Shown here one piece after another: positions 16,435 to 24,969 of a stretch of 64,000 nucleotides of DNA (its first letter is position 1; every line of letters starts with the position of its first letter). The DNA comes from Roseimicrobium gellanilyticum (GTDB lineage: Bacteria; Verrucomicrobiota; Verrucomicrobiia; Verrucomicrobiales; Verrucomicrobiaceae). The notes below the pieces were generated by a model that was given only the letters and a program-made list of their open reading frames with translations, made no database searches and was not told the origin of the DNA. The position numbers and the translations under genes are program-made. The stretch spans positions 124,001 to 188,000 of the forward strand of contig NZ_QNRR01000003.1 in NCBI RefSeq assembly GCF_003315205.1, in the 5' to 3' direction.

Positions 16435-16704
16435 ATGGGACTGGAGTATAAAATCGAGACGTATGATAGGGCCCGCACGGAGTGGCAAAAGCTCCTGCAA
16501 CATCGCCAAGAGTTCCTCTACGAAGAGGAAGGGACATACCATTTGGGCTTGTCCCGCGAGCACCTGTTCATCTCGGTGAAGGAGGAGGCTGAATACATCT
16601 ACCTCTGCCAGCATGTTGCCTGTACCGAGAGCGATGCCCTCATGGGATTGCTAATCAGACGACTGCTTTCACTCAACGACCACCTTGTGATCTCTGAGTT
16701 GTGA
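16435..16704 (+). CDS. Small hypothetical protein
   Basis: An 89-residue acidic, soluble protein with many aromatic residues (YHL, YIYLCQH) and no signal peptide. I do not recognise a domain. A 280-base spacer with no other coding signal lies upstream, and rimO converges on it. The ATG start is the first in frame. Its protein-like composition supports a real gene, but it could be a chance frame. Confidence 0.5.
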   Translation: MGLEYKIETYDRARTEWQKLLQHRQEFLYEEEGTYHLGLSREHLFISVKEEAEYIYLCQHVACTESDALMGLLIRRLLSLNDHLVISEL

Positions 16705-16738
16705 GGTAGGACGTAGCTTCAGAATAGGCTCCGTCAAC

Positions 16739-18112
16739 CTATCGCTTCGCCACGAGGTCGTAGCCACGCCAGTCCTGGATCGTCACCTCCGCGAACTCGC
16801 CCACGGGCAGTGTAGGATCCACGAAGACGGTGCCGTCGATGTCTGGGGCATCCATGAACGTGCGGGCTTCACCGGGCTTCTCCACGAGCACGCGGACTGT
16901 CTTGCCCACCATGCCGGCGTTGAACTCTTCCGCCCGATGCTGCAGGGCGCGCATGGCTTCATTCCAGCGACGCTGGCGCGTGCTGTGGTGGATGTGCCCT
17001 TCCATCTTGTAGGCGCGAGTGCCTTCTTCCTTGGAGTAGTTGAAGACGCCGGCGCGCTCGAACTTGAATTCGTCAATGAACTCCACAAGCTCTTCGAAAT
17101 CCGCCTCGGTCTCCCCGGGGAAGCCGACAATGAAGGTGGTGCGGATGGCCAGGCCGGGGATGCCGGCACGCATGCGTTTCACGAGGTCGCGGATGTAGTT
17201 TCCATCCGTCTCACGCTTCATGAGAGTGAGCATGTGGTCGCTGATGTGCTGCAGCGGGATGTCCACGTAACGGGCCACCTTGGGGCTCTCTGCGACGGCC
17301 TGGATGAGTTCATCACTCCAATGCGCGGGGTGGGTGTAGAGCAGGCGGATCCAGAAGTCGCCTTCGATCGCGTTGAGCGCACGGATGAGGGTGGAGAGGC
17401 TTTCACCACGAGTGCTGTCCACTCCGCTGCGCGGGTTCGGCCGCTGGCCCTCCCACTTGTCCATGCCAAAGTAAGTGGTGTCCTGGGAGATGAGGTTGAT
17501 TTCCTTCACCCCGCTCTTCACGAGGGCTTCCACTTCCTTCACCACGCTGTCCTGGGTGCGGCTGCGGTGGCGGCCACGAATCTTTGGGATGATGCAAAAG
17601 CTGCAGGGGTGATTGCACCCTTCCGCGATCTTCACATACGCAGAGTGCTTCGGCGTGAGGCGGAAGCGGGGCGTGTCATAGTCCGGAATCCACTGGGGCT
17701 TCTCCGTGACGTGGTTCTCGGGAGCCTCGTCTTCGGCGCGCTTCTTGCCCAAGAGACCCTCGATGACGGGAGCCACTTTCGTGAGCTGGTCCAGGCCGAT
17801 GAAGGCATCCACCTCGGGCATGAGGTTCGGAAGTTCCTGGGAGAAGCGCTGGGCCATGCAGCCGGCCACGATGATCTTCTGCTTCGCACGCTTTTTGCCC
17901 CCCTCAGCACGGCCGTCCACGGCCTCATGCACACTGGAGATGCTCTCCTTCTTCGCCATGTCGATGAAGGAGCAGGTGTTGATGATGAGTACATCCGCAA
18001 GATCGGGCTCCGGAGTCATGGCCATGCCCGCCTGCTGGAGGTGGCCGATCATGATTTCCGAATCAATGAGGTTCTTGGCACAGCCAAGGGAGACGAGTCC
18101 GACTTTGATCAT
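16739..18112 (-). CDS. rimO: Ribosomal protein S12 methylthiotransferase RimO
   Basis: The 457-residue protein has the three domains of methylthiotransferases: an N-terminal UPF0004 domain with cluster cysteines (LGCAKN, NTCSF, GCMAQR), a radical-SAM domain with the CNHPCSFC cluster motif, and a C-terminal TRAM domain. RimO adds a methylthio group to an aspartate of ribosomal protein S12. The SLGCAKNLIDSE opening distinguishes it from MiaB. Length and start are normal for the family. A long open frame on the opposite strand is a shadow of its codon usage. Confidence 0.95.
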   Translation of the reverse strand: MIKVGLVSLGCAKNLIDSEIMIGHLQQAGMAMTPEPDLADVLIINTCSFIDMAKKESISSVHEAVDGRAEGGKKRAKQKIIVAGCMAQRFSQELPNLMPEVDAFIGLDQLTKVAPVIEGLLGKKRAEDEAPENHVTEKPQWIPDYDTPRFRLTPKHSAYVKIAEGCNHPCSFCIIPKIRGRHRSRTQDSVVKEVEALVKSGVKEINLISQDTTYFGMDKWEGQRPNPRSGVDSTRGESLSTLIRALNAIEGDFWIRLLYTHPAHWSDELIQAVAESPKVARYVDIPLQHISDHMLTLMKRETDGNYIRDLVKRMRAGIPGLAIRTTFIVGFPGETEADFEELVEFIDEFKFERAGVFNYSKEEGTRAYKMEGHIHHSTRQRRWNEAMRALQHRAEEFNAGMVGKTVRVLVEKPGEARTFMDAPDIDGTVFVDPTLPVGEFAEVTIQDWRGYDLVAKR

Positions 18113-18245
18113 GGGGGGCGGAGTCTAGCACGGATTGGGGAATGCGAAAGGAATTCGTGGTGGGAGGGCTAAGGGTCGTGCAAGATGCCTTCCCAAAGCA
18201 AAGAGATCTCGACGCATCGAGGTGGCTCGGCAAACAATCGACCGC

Positions 18246-19562
18246 GTGTCCGCCGAGCCTCCCCCACCCGAGTCTTCCGAAAAGAAGCATCGCGGCCATT
18301 TCAGGCTCATCGCTGGCGGGGTAGTGCTCGTGTTGCTCGGAGCGTTGACTTATTTCTTCTTCGTGGACGCTTCGCCGCCGGAGGATGCTGATCTCCAGCC
18401 CATACTGACGGAGGGAGGCGGTTCGCGGAATCCACTGGTCGTTTTCATTGAAGAGGTTGGTGCCTATGACACAAACCAATACTCCCGAGTTCCGCTTGCG
18501 CTGGACCAACCCAAGGTAGAGGAAAAGCAGGTTCTGGAGGACGTCATCGCAAAAAACGCCTTTGTTTTTCCCGCCTTCGAGAAGCTGTTGGTCACTGACA
18601 GGGCCTTGTGGCGATGGCCAGGTGACCGTGGGACAAGCCTTCCACTGCCGGACCATTTGACCCTATGCGAGGAAATCGCCAAGGTGGCGTTGTGGACCAA
18701 ACTGGAGCTCTTGCTGCGCACAGGCGAGCATCAGCAGGCCGCCTGGCTGGCGGTTCGCATGCACAAATTCGCCCAGGGTCTTCTGAAGGCAGAGGGCAGC
18801 CATGTTTATTACGAGCAGGTGCCAGAAATTGAGAAGGCCGCAAGACTGGGGCTGATTTATGCCCTGCGTGGGGAGAACTCCGCAGAATTCCTGCGGCAGG
18901 TGCAGGAAGCGCTGACCGGGGAGGAGGCACAGAGCGCCGACCTTATCCAAATGCTCAAGTGCGACTACAGATTGTTCCAAGCCATGACCCAGGCAATCCA
19001 GCGTGAGGAACATTTTCCGATAGTCTTTGGAAAGAACCGGACAAATCAAAGGCTGTGGTACCAACCTCAGCGCACTCTTTGGCTGGATCTGAACCTCCGT
19101 CGACTTGTCCTTGCCAACTTGGAGAGTGACTGGAGCAAGGCCCAAACGCTGGCTGATGCTGCGATGACGACCTTTGAAACGCGGAGGGCGAAACGATGGC
19201 ACCCTTTGATGAGTCCCAATGCTCTGGGTCAGGAACTGTGGAGCACCCAAATGGCGGCGTATGTGGAATGTCTGGTGAGGGACACCGCATGCCAAATCAG
19301 CACACACCGGATGTTGCTCGCTTCCATCGCTGTTCGCCGATATGAGCTAACCCACAATGTCCTGCCTAAGAGCTTGCAGGAGCTGACACCGGAGTTCCTG
19401 CCGGCGGTACCGGTGGATCCGATGAACCTTGCGCCCATCCAGTGGAATCTGGCGAAACGTGAACTGCTCGCGAGGGGGCTCCGTCGCCCGGACTGTCCTG
19501 CCGTCGTCAGAAGCACCGACGATGACGACATCGTCTTTCCCCTTTGGTGGAAGTCACCGTAA
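18246..19562 (+). CDS. Tandem paralogue 1: anchored protein of unknown function
   Basis: The 438-residue protein has a charged N-terminus, one transmembrane helix (about 18-40), then a PPEDADLQP segment and a large soluble domain, probably outside the cytoplasm. It is the first of three tandem paralogues. The GTG at 18246 is chosen because it gives a 25-residue pre-membrane segment like those of the other two; a longer frame begins with TTG at 18135. The C-terminus has the LPKSLQELTPEFLPAVPVDP motif common in Planctomycetes/Verrucomicrobia proteins, but lacks the GKNG-DDGG ending of its paralogues. Function unknown. Confidence 0.75.
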   Translation: MSAEPPPPESSEKKHRGHFRLIAGGVVLVLLGALTYFFFVDASPPEDADLQPILTEGGGSRNPLVVFIEEVGAYDTNQYSRVPLALDQPKVEEKQVLEDVIAKNAFVFPAFEKLLVTDRALWRWPGDRGTSLPLPDHLTLCEEIAKVALWTKLELLLRTGEHQQAAWLAVRMHKFAQGLLKAEGSHVYYEQVPEIEKAARLGLIYALRGENSAEFLRQVQEALTGEEAQSADLIQMLKCDYRLFQAMTQAIQREEHFPIVFGKNRTNQRLWYQPQRTLWLDLNLRRLVLANLESDWSKAQTLADAAMTTFETRRAKRWHPLMSPNALGQELWSTQMAAYVECLVRDTACQISTHRMLLASIAVRRYELTHNVLPKSLQELTPEFLPAVPVDPMNLAPIQWNLAKRELLARGLRRPDCPAVVRSTDDDDIVFPLWWKSP

Positions 19563-19635
19563 CCGCGGAAGAGCGCACGTGTGCAAACAGTTCTCGACGT
19601 CTCCCGCCGCTTCAGGCAGAAATCGGTCTCCCCAT

Positions 19636-21003
19636 ATGCACGAAACCTCCCCGACATCCGATGACCTTGAGAAGAATCACCGCCGCCTTCCGTGGCTGGC
19701 GCTGGGCGGCATCGCGTTGGTACTACTGGTGCCTCTCATCTGGTTGGTTGGGTTTTACGATATTCCGAAACCCGATGACTCACGCATGATTCCGCAATGG
19801 TCGGAGAGGGATCCGACAACCAATCCGCTAATCGTGTTCTGTGATGAAATTCAGAGGTCCGCCGCCAAGAAATACTCCGACCTCCCGCGGGATATGACGG
19901 CGAGGCTCGATGCGGGTGATGTCCAGCCCGCCAGGGAGTTTCTTGCCAAACAATCAGATACTCTCGCTGCGTTTGATAAGATCAGGCACACCGACTCCAC
20001 CACATGGCTCTGGCCAGATGGAGAAGCCATGACATCTCCGCACTATGCCGCGGACTACCTGTCCACCTGCAACGTCGTCGTCAAGGTGGTGCTCCTAAAA
20101 GCAAAGTTGCTGGCCCGCGAAGGAAAGGAAGATGAGGCCATGCGTCTCTGCCTGGATGTCGCAAAGCTGGGAGCGGGGATGCAACGCGCGGAGGGTTGTC
20201 CCGTTCATCTGATGGTGGCCAACGGCATTCAAGCGATGGGGGAGAACCATTGCATCACCCTTGCGACATCCCAGACATTCACACGGTCGCAGATTCTGCA
20301 GACACTCCGCGAACTGTCCACCATGGAGGGTCCGCGTCGCGAGGACCTGAGCTTCGCCATGCAAGCCGACTACCAAATGTTTCTGCATTACCTGGAGCTG
20401 TTTGAACAAGCGAAGGGCACCAGCGGGATCACGGGGGCACCCAAACGAATGCCGAAGTTTCTCCTCAAGCGGCATCGCACCATCAACATGCGGCTGGACC
20501 GGGATCTTCCCATTCGAGAAGGGCTCGACCGAGGATGGCGGGAGGGTCTAAAAGCAGGTCTCCTAGCGGATGCAGCCTTTGAGGAGCTTGCCGCCAAGAG
20601 GAGGTCCATCGGATTCTTCCTGGATTCCAATTTTGTCGGGAAAATATGCATCGTGCTTTGCTCAACACCGATGCGTGCGACTTTCCGGAGCAACATGAAT
20701 GCCTGCGCCGCCCAGGAGCAACGCAGGGTGCTCCTTGCCCTCCGCCTCTATGAAATGGATCAGGGTGGACTCCCTGCATCTCTGGAGGCTCTTGTGCCTA
20801 CTTACCTTCCCGAGATGCCTGAAGACATCTACTCCGGCAAGCCGATGCTTTGGAATGCGAATGACAAGGTCGTCTATTCCACCGGGGAAAATGGCATCGA
20901 CGACGGAGGCAGAATCAACGAAGCACAACCCCGCAAAGGGCTTGATGTGGGCAGGGCCTATCCCTGGGCCAATGCACCATTAACTTCACCTGCACATGAG
21001 TGA
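19636..21003 (+). CDS. Tandem paralogue 2: anchored protein of unknown function
   Basis: The 455-residue protein has the same plan as its neighbours: short charged N-terminus, one membrane helix (about 23-45), a PDDSRMIPQWSERDPTTNPL segment, a helical soluble domain, and a C-terminal LPEMPEDIYSGKPMLWNA region ending in TGENGIDDGG. The last motif resembles the calcium-loop-like ending of some pseudopilin-type and planctomycetal proteins. Its last eight bases overlap the start of paralogue 3, so the genes are co-transcribed. No enzymatic motif is visible. Confidence 0.8.
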   Translation: MHETSPTSDDLEKNHRRLPWLALGGIALVLLVPLIWLVGFYDIPKPDDSRMIPQWSERDPTTNPLIVFCDEIQRSAAKKYSDLPRDMTARLDAGDVQPAREFLAKQSDTLAAFDKIRHTDSTTWLWPDGEAMTSPHYAADYLSTCNVVVKVVLLKAKLLAREGKEDEAMRLCLDVAKLGAGMQRAEGCPVHLMVANGIQAMGENHCITLATSQTFTRSQILQTLRELSTMEGPRREDLSFAMQADYQMFLHYLELFEQAKGTSGITGAPKRMPKFLLKRHRTINMRLDRDLPIREGLDRGWREGLKAGLLADAAFEELAAKRRSIGFFLDSNFVGKICIVLCSTPMRATFRSNMNACAAQEQRRVLLALRLYEMDQGGLPASLEALVPTYLPEMPEDIYSGKPMLWNANDKVVYSTGENGIDDGGRINEAQPRKGLDVGRAYPWANAPLTSPAHE

Positions 21004-22357
21004 GGCTGCCTCCAAGGCAATGTCTGGCGAAATGGACGGCAAACACCACCGCCGTCCCCTGCTCATCCTGGGTGGTCTGGTGTTTCTACTGCTAGGAGTG
21101 CTGGCGTATGTGATCCTGTATCATGATGGCCCACCGCCGGATGATGCGCATCTCATCCCGACGTGGTCCGAGCGGGGGAGCAATGCCAATCCGCTGGCGG
21201 TCTTCTGCAAGACGCTCGTGGGGAGTTCCATCAAGGACTGGGAGAAGCTGAAATCTGAGAAGAGAGACCTCGATGAAAAGTCCACTCCAGAGGCACGGAC
21301 GTTCTTGGCTACACACACAGCAGAGGTCGCGGCATTCGAAACGCTGATGCAAACGGATCCCGCCACGTGGCAGTGGCCGGATGCTGAAGGCACGGGCATG
21401 TATGAAAACCCTTTCACTGGCCGAGGGGCCACTGAGATTCAGGCATTGTCCCTTGTCCTGCGTTCCAAGGCCCTGCAGCTCCATGAAGATGGCAGGACGG
21501 AAGAAGCCGTGGCCTTGAGTCTGCAACTCGCGCGCATGGCGGATGGTCTCTACGGGGCGGAAGGAGCTAGCCTCCACCTGCTTACAGCACACAGCACCCA
21601 GTGGGGTGCCCAGGCCACCTTGCTGAAGGTAGGGAAAGCGGATGGAGTTCCACCCGCGATGCTGCGAGAGGTCTTGCAGCAACTGGGCACACTGAAAGGC
21701 CCCTCAACAGAGCAATTCAAGAAGGCCCTGAAAGTCGACTACGCCTACCTCAAGGATGGCATCGGAAAATTTTCATCGCGGGAACTGAGGGGTATTGGAA
21801 ATCTGCCCCAGCACTTCGAATTTCTCGCACCGTGGTTTTTCAAGTCAAATCAGACACTCACCTTGCGCGTCCAACTGGATACCCCCGTGCTGACCGCGCT
21901 CGATCACGGTTGGAGTTCCATGTTCTCCGCCATCGAAGCCAGGGAGAAAAGTACCGAGGCCTTGTATGAAGCTGAACAATGGAAGTTCTTCATCTATCCC
22001 AATTTTGTGGGTCGTTCTGCATGGCTTCACGAGTTGACCCTTCCAAGGATGCGATCCCGATGGAATCAGCACAACGAACTCCGACTGCTGCTGGCCCTCC
22101 GATTGCATGAGTTGGAGCACGGCTCCCTCCCTGACACGCTCGGCGCCTTGGTGCCGTCTTATCTTCCCGCTGTGCCTACTGACATCTTCTCCGGAACACC
22201 TTTCCTCTGGAATGCCAAGCTACAGGTACTCTACACCGTGGGGAAAAATGGCAAGGATGATGGCGGGACCATCGATGAGGAACGCGCTGAACGAGGCTTG
22301 GATTGGGGAGTGAAGTATCCATGGAGTCCGGCAAGCAGCAAACCCGCAGCTCCATAA
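20996..22357 (+). CDS. Tandem paralogue 3: anchored protein of unknown function
   Basis: The 453-residue protein repeats the layout of paralogue 2: a membrane helix at about residues 24-46, PPDDAHLIPTWSERGSNANPL, a helical body, then LPAVPTDIFSGTPFLWNA and GKNGKDDGG near the C-terminus. It is closer to paralogue 2 than to paralogue 1. Three such genes in a row indicate local duplication. The family has no known function; a single membrane anchor with a large external domain suggests an envelope role. Confidence 0.82.
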   Translation: MSEAASKAMSGEMDGKHHRRPLLILGGLVFLLLGVLAYVILYHDGPPPDDAHLIPTWSERGSNANPLAVFCKTLVGSSIKDWEKLKSEKRDLDEKSTPEARTFLATHTAEVAAFETLMQTDPATWQWPDAEGTGMYENPFTGRGATEIQALSLVLRSKALQLHEDGRTEEAVALSLQLARMADGLYGAEGASLHLLTAHSTQWGAQATLLKVGKADGVPPAMLREVLQQLGTLKGPSTEQFKKALKVDYAYLKDGIGKFSSRELRGIGNLPQHFEFLAPWFFKSNQTLTLRVQLDTPVLTALDHGWSSMFSAIEAREKSTEALYEAEQWKFFIYPNFVGRSAWLHELTLPRMRSRWNQHNELRLLLALRLHELEHGSLPDTLGALVPSYLPAVPTDIFSGTPFLWNAKLQVLYTVGKNGKDDGGTIDEERAERGLDWGVKYPWSPASSKPAAP

Positions 22358-22461
22358 GAAGCTCTTCGCCGCTTGTGGTTAGCCGCGCACCCGTGGGAGC
22401 ACTTTTTCGATGCCGATGAGCAAGAACTAAGGCACTCTGACCTTCTTCCTCTCGCCCGCCC

Positions 22462-22950
22462 ATGCCCACCATCCGCCCTGCTACGCCGGCTGACCTGCCA
22501 GCCATCAATGCCATTTACAACCACTACGTGCTGCACTCCACGTGTACGTATCAAACGGAGCCGAGCACAGCGGAGGAGCGACAGGAGTGGTTCCAGCAGC
22601 ATGGGGAGAAGCATCCCGTCATCGTGGCCGAGGAAGGTGGGCAGGTGATTGGCTGGGGCTCACTGAGCAGGTTTCACCCCCGCGCGGCGTATGGGCACAG
22701 TGTGGAGGATTCCGTGTATCTGCATCACGAGTGGCTGGGTCGGGGACTGGGCAGCCTGCTTCTGGAGGAACTGCTGCGCCTGGCGAAGGAACTCGGGCAT
22801 CACACCGTGCTGGGTGGCATTGATGCGGATCAAACGGGAAGCGTCGCGCTGCATGCGAAATTCGGCTTCGTGACGGTGTCGCATTTGAAGGAAGTGGGTT
22901 TCAAGCAAGGGCGATGGCTGGATGTGATCTGGATGCAGAAGATGCTGTAG
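22462..22950 (+). CDS. GNAT N-acetyltransferase, phosphinothricin/methionine-sulfoximine type
   Basis: The 162-residue protein is a single GNAT domain. Family signs are the opening IRPATPADLPAINAIYNHYV, the VEDSVYLHHEWLGRGLGSLL acetyl-CoA binding region (V/I-x-x-x-x-R/Q-G-x-G/A), and GFKQGRWLDVIWMQ at the C-terminus. Relatives acetylate phosphinothricin, methionine sulfoximine or related amino-acid analogues. Length is normal. The gene is not in an obvious operon. Confidence 0.9.
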   Translation: MPTIRPATPADLPAINAIYNHYVLHSTCTYQTEPSTAEERQEWFQQHGEKHPVIVAEEGGQVIGWGSLSRFHPRAAYGHSVEDSVYLHHEWLGRGLGSLLLEELLRLAKELGHHTVLGGIDADQTGSVALHAKFGFVTVSHLKEVGFKQGRWLDVIWMQKML

Positions 22951-22974
22951 GCGCTGGGAGCATTCCCCTCCTGC

Positions 22975-23346
22975 TCATGATGACTCCGCCTCCTCCAGGC
23001 TGCCCCTGAGGTACCGGACCAGCTTCACGGTCCCAGACACGATGAATGCTGGCGCCGCCAGAAAGGAAGAAAAGCTCACCATCCCCCAGAGGAAAGCTCC
23101 CACACCAGGAGCATGGTCGGCCATCATGGCGTGCATGGCATTCACCGAAATGGCCATGATCACCCCGGGAATGAATGCCAGCAGCATGACGTAGCGCGTG
23201 GCAATGAGGCTGACAATCAGCGGCGCGGCGACCGAGCAACCAAGGACCATCTGGGCAATCTCGCTGCCGGTGATGGCGGAGGACGTCAATGGTGTGAGTC
23301 CGAGCCCAAGCCCCACCGCAGCGGCAATCCAGTCCCTTCGTTTCAT
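22975..23346 (-). CDS. Small membrane protein of unknown function
   Basis: A 123-residue protein with three or four hydrophobic segments, starting MKRRDWI, and no recognised domain. It is transcribed towards the GNAT gene at 22462. Hydrophobic pattern and a sensible start support a real gene. Confidence 0.6.
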   Translation of the reverse strand: MKRRDWIAAAVGLGLGLTPLTSSAITGSEIAQMVLGCSVAAPLIVSLIATRYVMLLAFIPGVIMAISVNAMHAMMADHAPGVGAFLWGMVSFSSFLAAPAFIVSGTVKLVRYLRGSLEEAESS

Positions 23347-23489
23347 GCAAGGGCCGAGGCACGCAGCAGTCGTGCCATGAGCGCCCTCGGGAAAGGGTCT
23401 CCTCGGGCGTGGGCAACGGGTCGGCCTCTCCGATGGGGCGAGCTGAATTGTTCCGTGCGGCTGGAAACCATGCTATCCTTGCCCCGCCC

Positions 23490-23948
23490 ATGGCCGCTGA
23501 CCTCACCGACCTTGTCATCCGCGAGCTGACTGTGGACGAGTTTCCGCAGATCCTACCACTCATTGAGCAACATAATTCGAAGCTGGATCCGGGCGAGCTG
23601 CGACGACGGCTCGAATCCATGATTCCCCACGGCTACCGCTGCATCGCCGCCTTCATGGGGGGCCGCATGGTCGGCGTGGCGGGCTACTGGGTCAGCGCCC
23701 GCTTCTACTGCGGGGAGTACATGGATGTGGACAATGTCTTTGTACTGCCCGAGCTCCGCTCCCACGGCATTGGCTGGCGCATGATGGACTGGCTCCACGA
23801 GAAAGCCCAGGAACTGCGCTGCAAGGTGGTGATGCTGGACTCCTACACCACCTACGTAGATGCGCACCGCTTCTACCTGCGCATGGGCTATGAAATCCTG
23901 GGATATCATTTCATCAAACGTCTGCCCGAATCCCCGCAGCCCGCGTAG
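23490..23948 (+). CDS. GNAT N-acetyltransferase
   Basis: The 152-residue protein is a GNAT domain with the acetyl-CoA binding motif at VDNVFVLPELRSHGIGWRMMDWL, followed by a DSYTTYVDAHRFYLRMGYEI ending typical of the family. Its substrate is unknown. The ATG at 23490 is used because the domain starts there; the frame extends upstream without protein character. The next gene starts 15 bases after its stop. Confidence 0.88.
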   Translation: MAADLTDLVIRELTVDEFPQILPLIEQHNSKLDPGELRRRLESMIPHGYRCIAAFMGGRMVGVAGYWVSARFYCGEYMDVDNVFVLPELRSHGIGWRMMDWLHEKAQELRCKVVMLDSYTTYVDAHRFYLRMGYEILGYHFIKRLPESPQPA

Positions 23949-23963
23949 TTCCTAGTACACACC

Positions 23964-24296
23964 ATGAGCGCCGTCGCGAAGACTCCCGAGCCCCCCTACT
24001 ACGCTGTCATCTTCACCAGCGATCGCACCGAAGGGGACCGTGGCTACGCCCGCATGGCCGAGCGCATGGTGGAGCTGGCCCGTGAGCAGCACGGATTTCT
24101 CGGCGTGGAGAGCGTGCGCGCCGCGGATGGCGTGGGCATCACCGTGAGCTACTGGGAAAGCGAGGAAGCCATCCGCCACTGGAAGGCGAATGCAGAGCAC
24201 CTGGCCGCCCAGCGCGGCGGCCAGACCACGTGGTACGCGGACTACTTCCTCAGGGTGGCGAAGGTGGAGCGGCAATATGGGAAGCCTGCCCCTTGA
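23964..24296 (+). CDS. Antibiotic biosynthesis monooxygenase (ABM) domain protein
   Basis: The 110-residue protein has the ABM fold pattern: YAVIFTSD strand, GYARMAERMVELA helix, GFLGVESVR strand, and VSYWESEEAIRHWKANAEH. Such small dimeric ferredoxin-like proteins are haem-free monooxygenases or heme-degrading enzymes, or have no known activity. It follows the GNAT gene closely and probably shares its transcript. Confidence 0.85.
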   Translation: MSAVAKTPEPPYYAVIFTSDRTEGDRGYARMAERMVELAREQHGFLGVESVRAADGVGITVSYWESEEAIRHWKANAEHLAAQRGGQTTWYADYFLRVAKVERQYGKPAP

Positions 24297-24346
24297 TTTC
24301 ACACGCGGCCTGCTTCTTTTGCACACTGCCTGCTCTCCCTTTGCCA

Positions 24347-24943
24347 ATGCGATACACTTACGATCCTGCGGACCTCCAAGAACTGCTCTCCCGAGTGGGC
24401 AGTTCGGACGACGATGCGCACTACCATGCGCTCAGTGTCCTGCAGGAGCACGCAGAGCAGACGCGCGGTCCCTTGATCGCCCTGCTGAAGGAGTCCCCCT
24501 CCGAATTCCAGCGCTCACGCTGTGTGACGGCTCTCACGGGCATGGATCACCCGGAAGTAGAAAAGGCCCTGCTACACGCACTTCAGCATGACTCCTCCAG
24601 CATCGTTCGCGACGTGGCGGTGACGGGACTGCGAGGAATCGAGGACAAGGAGACGGTGCCCATCTTCATCGATGCACTCAGTGATCGCAGTGAGATTGTG
24701 CGCCGCTGGTGCGCGGACATCTTGGGGCGACTCGGCGATGAGCGGGCTGTCCCCCGGCTGAAGGAGGCCCTGCAGCACAAGGACGAGTGGCTGGCCTTCC
24801 GCGCGGCGGAGTCCTTGCGCCAATGGAATGTGCCTGAGGCCCGCACCACGCTGGAGCATCTGCGCGATGAGGCACTCGAGTCCTCCGTGCGCACCTGTGC
24901 AAAGCAAGCACTCTGGGAGTGGGACCATGGGAAGGTGAAATAA
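24347..24943 (+). CDS. HEAT-repeat protein
   Basis: The 198-residue protein consists of about five HEAT-like helical pairs, such as RCVTALTGMDHPEVEKALLHAL, IVRDVAVTGL, VRRWCADILGRLGDERAVPRL and LAFRAAESLRQW. These repeats are usually protein-interaction scaffolds. No signal peptide is present, so it is probably cytoplasmic. The ATG at 24347 precedes the first repeat by about 25 residues. It is followed 27 bases later by the CehA/McbA gene. Confidence 0.78.
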   Translation: MRYTYDPADLQELLSRVGSSDDDAHYHALSVLQEHAEQTRGPLIALLKESPSEFQRSRCVTALTGMDHPEVEKALLHALQHDSSSIVRDVAVTGLRGIEDKETVPIFIDALSDRSEIVRRWCADILGRLGDERAVPRLKEALQHKDEWLAFRAAESLRQWNVPEARTTLEHLRDEALESSVRTCAKQALWEWDHGKVK

Positions 24944-24969
24944 GCTGCCATGGCGGTCGTAAAGTCCGC

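Noticed and set aside
16937-18172. Long plus-strand open frame opposite rimO
   Set aside because: RimO is unambiguous on the minus strand with its cluster cysteines; the opposing frame has no domain.
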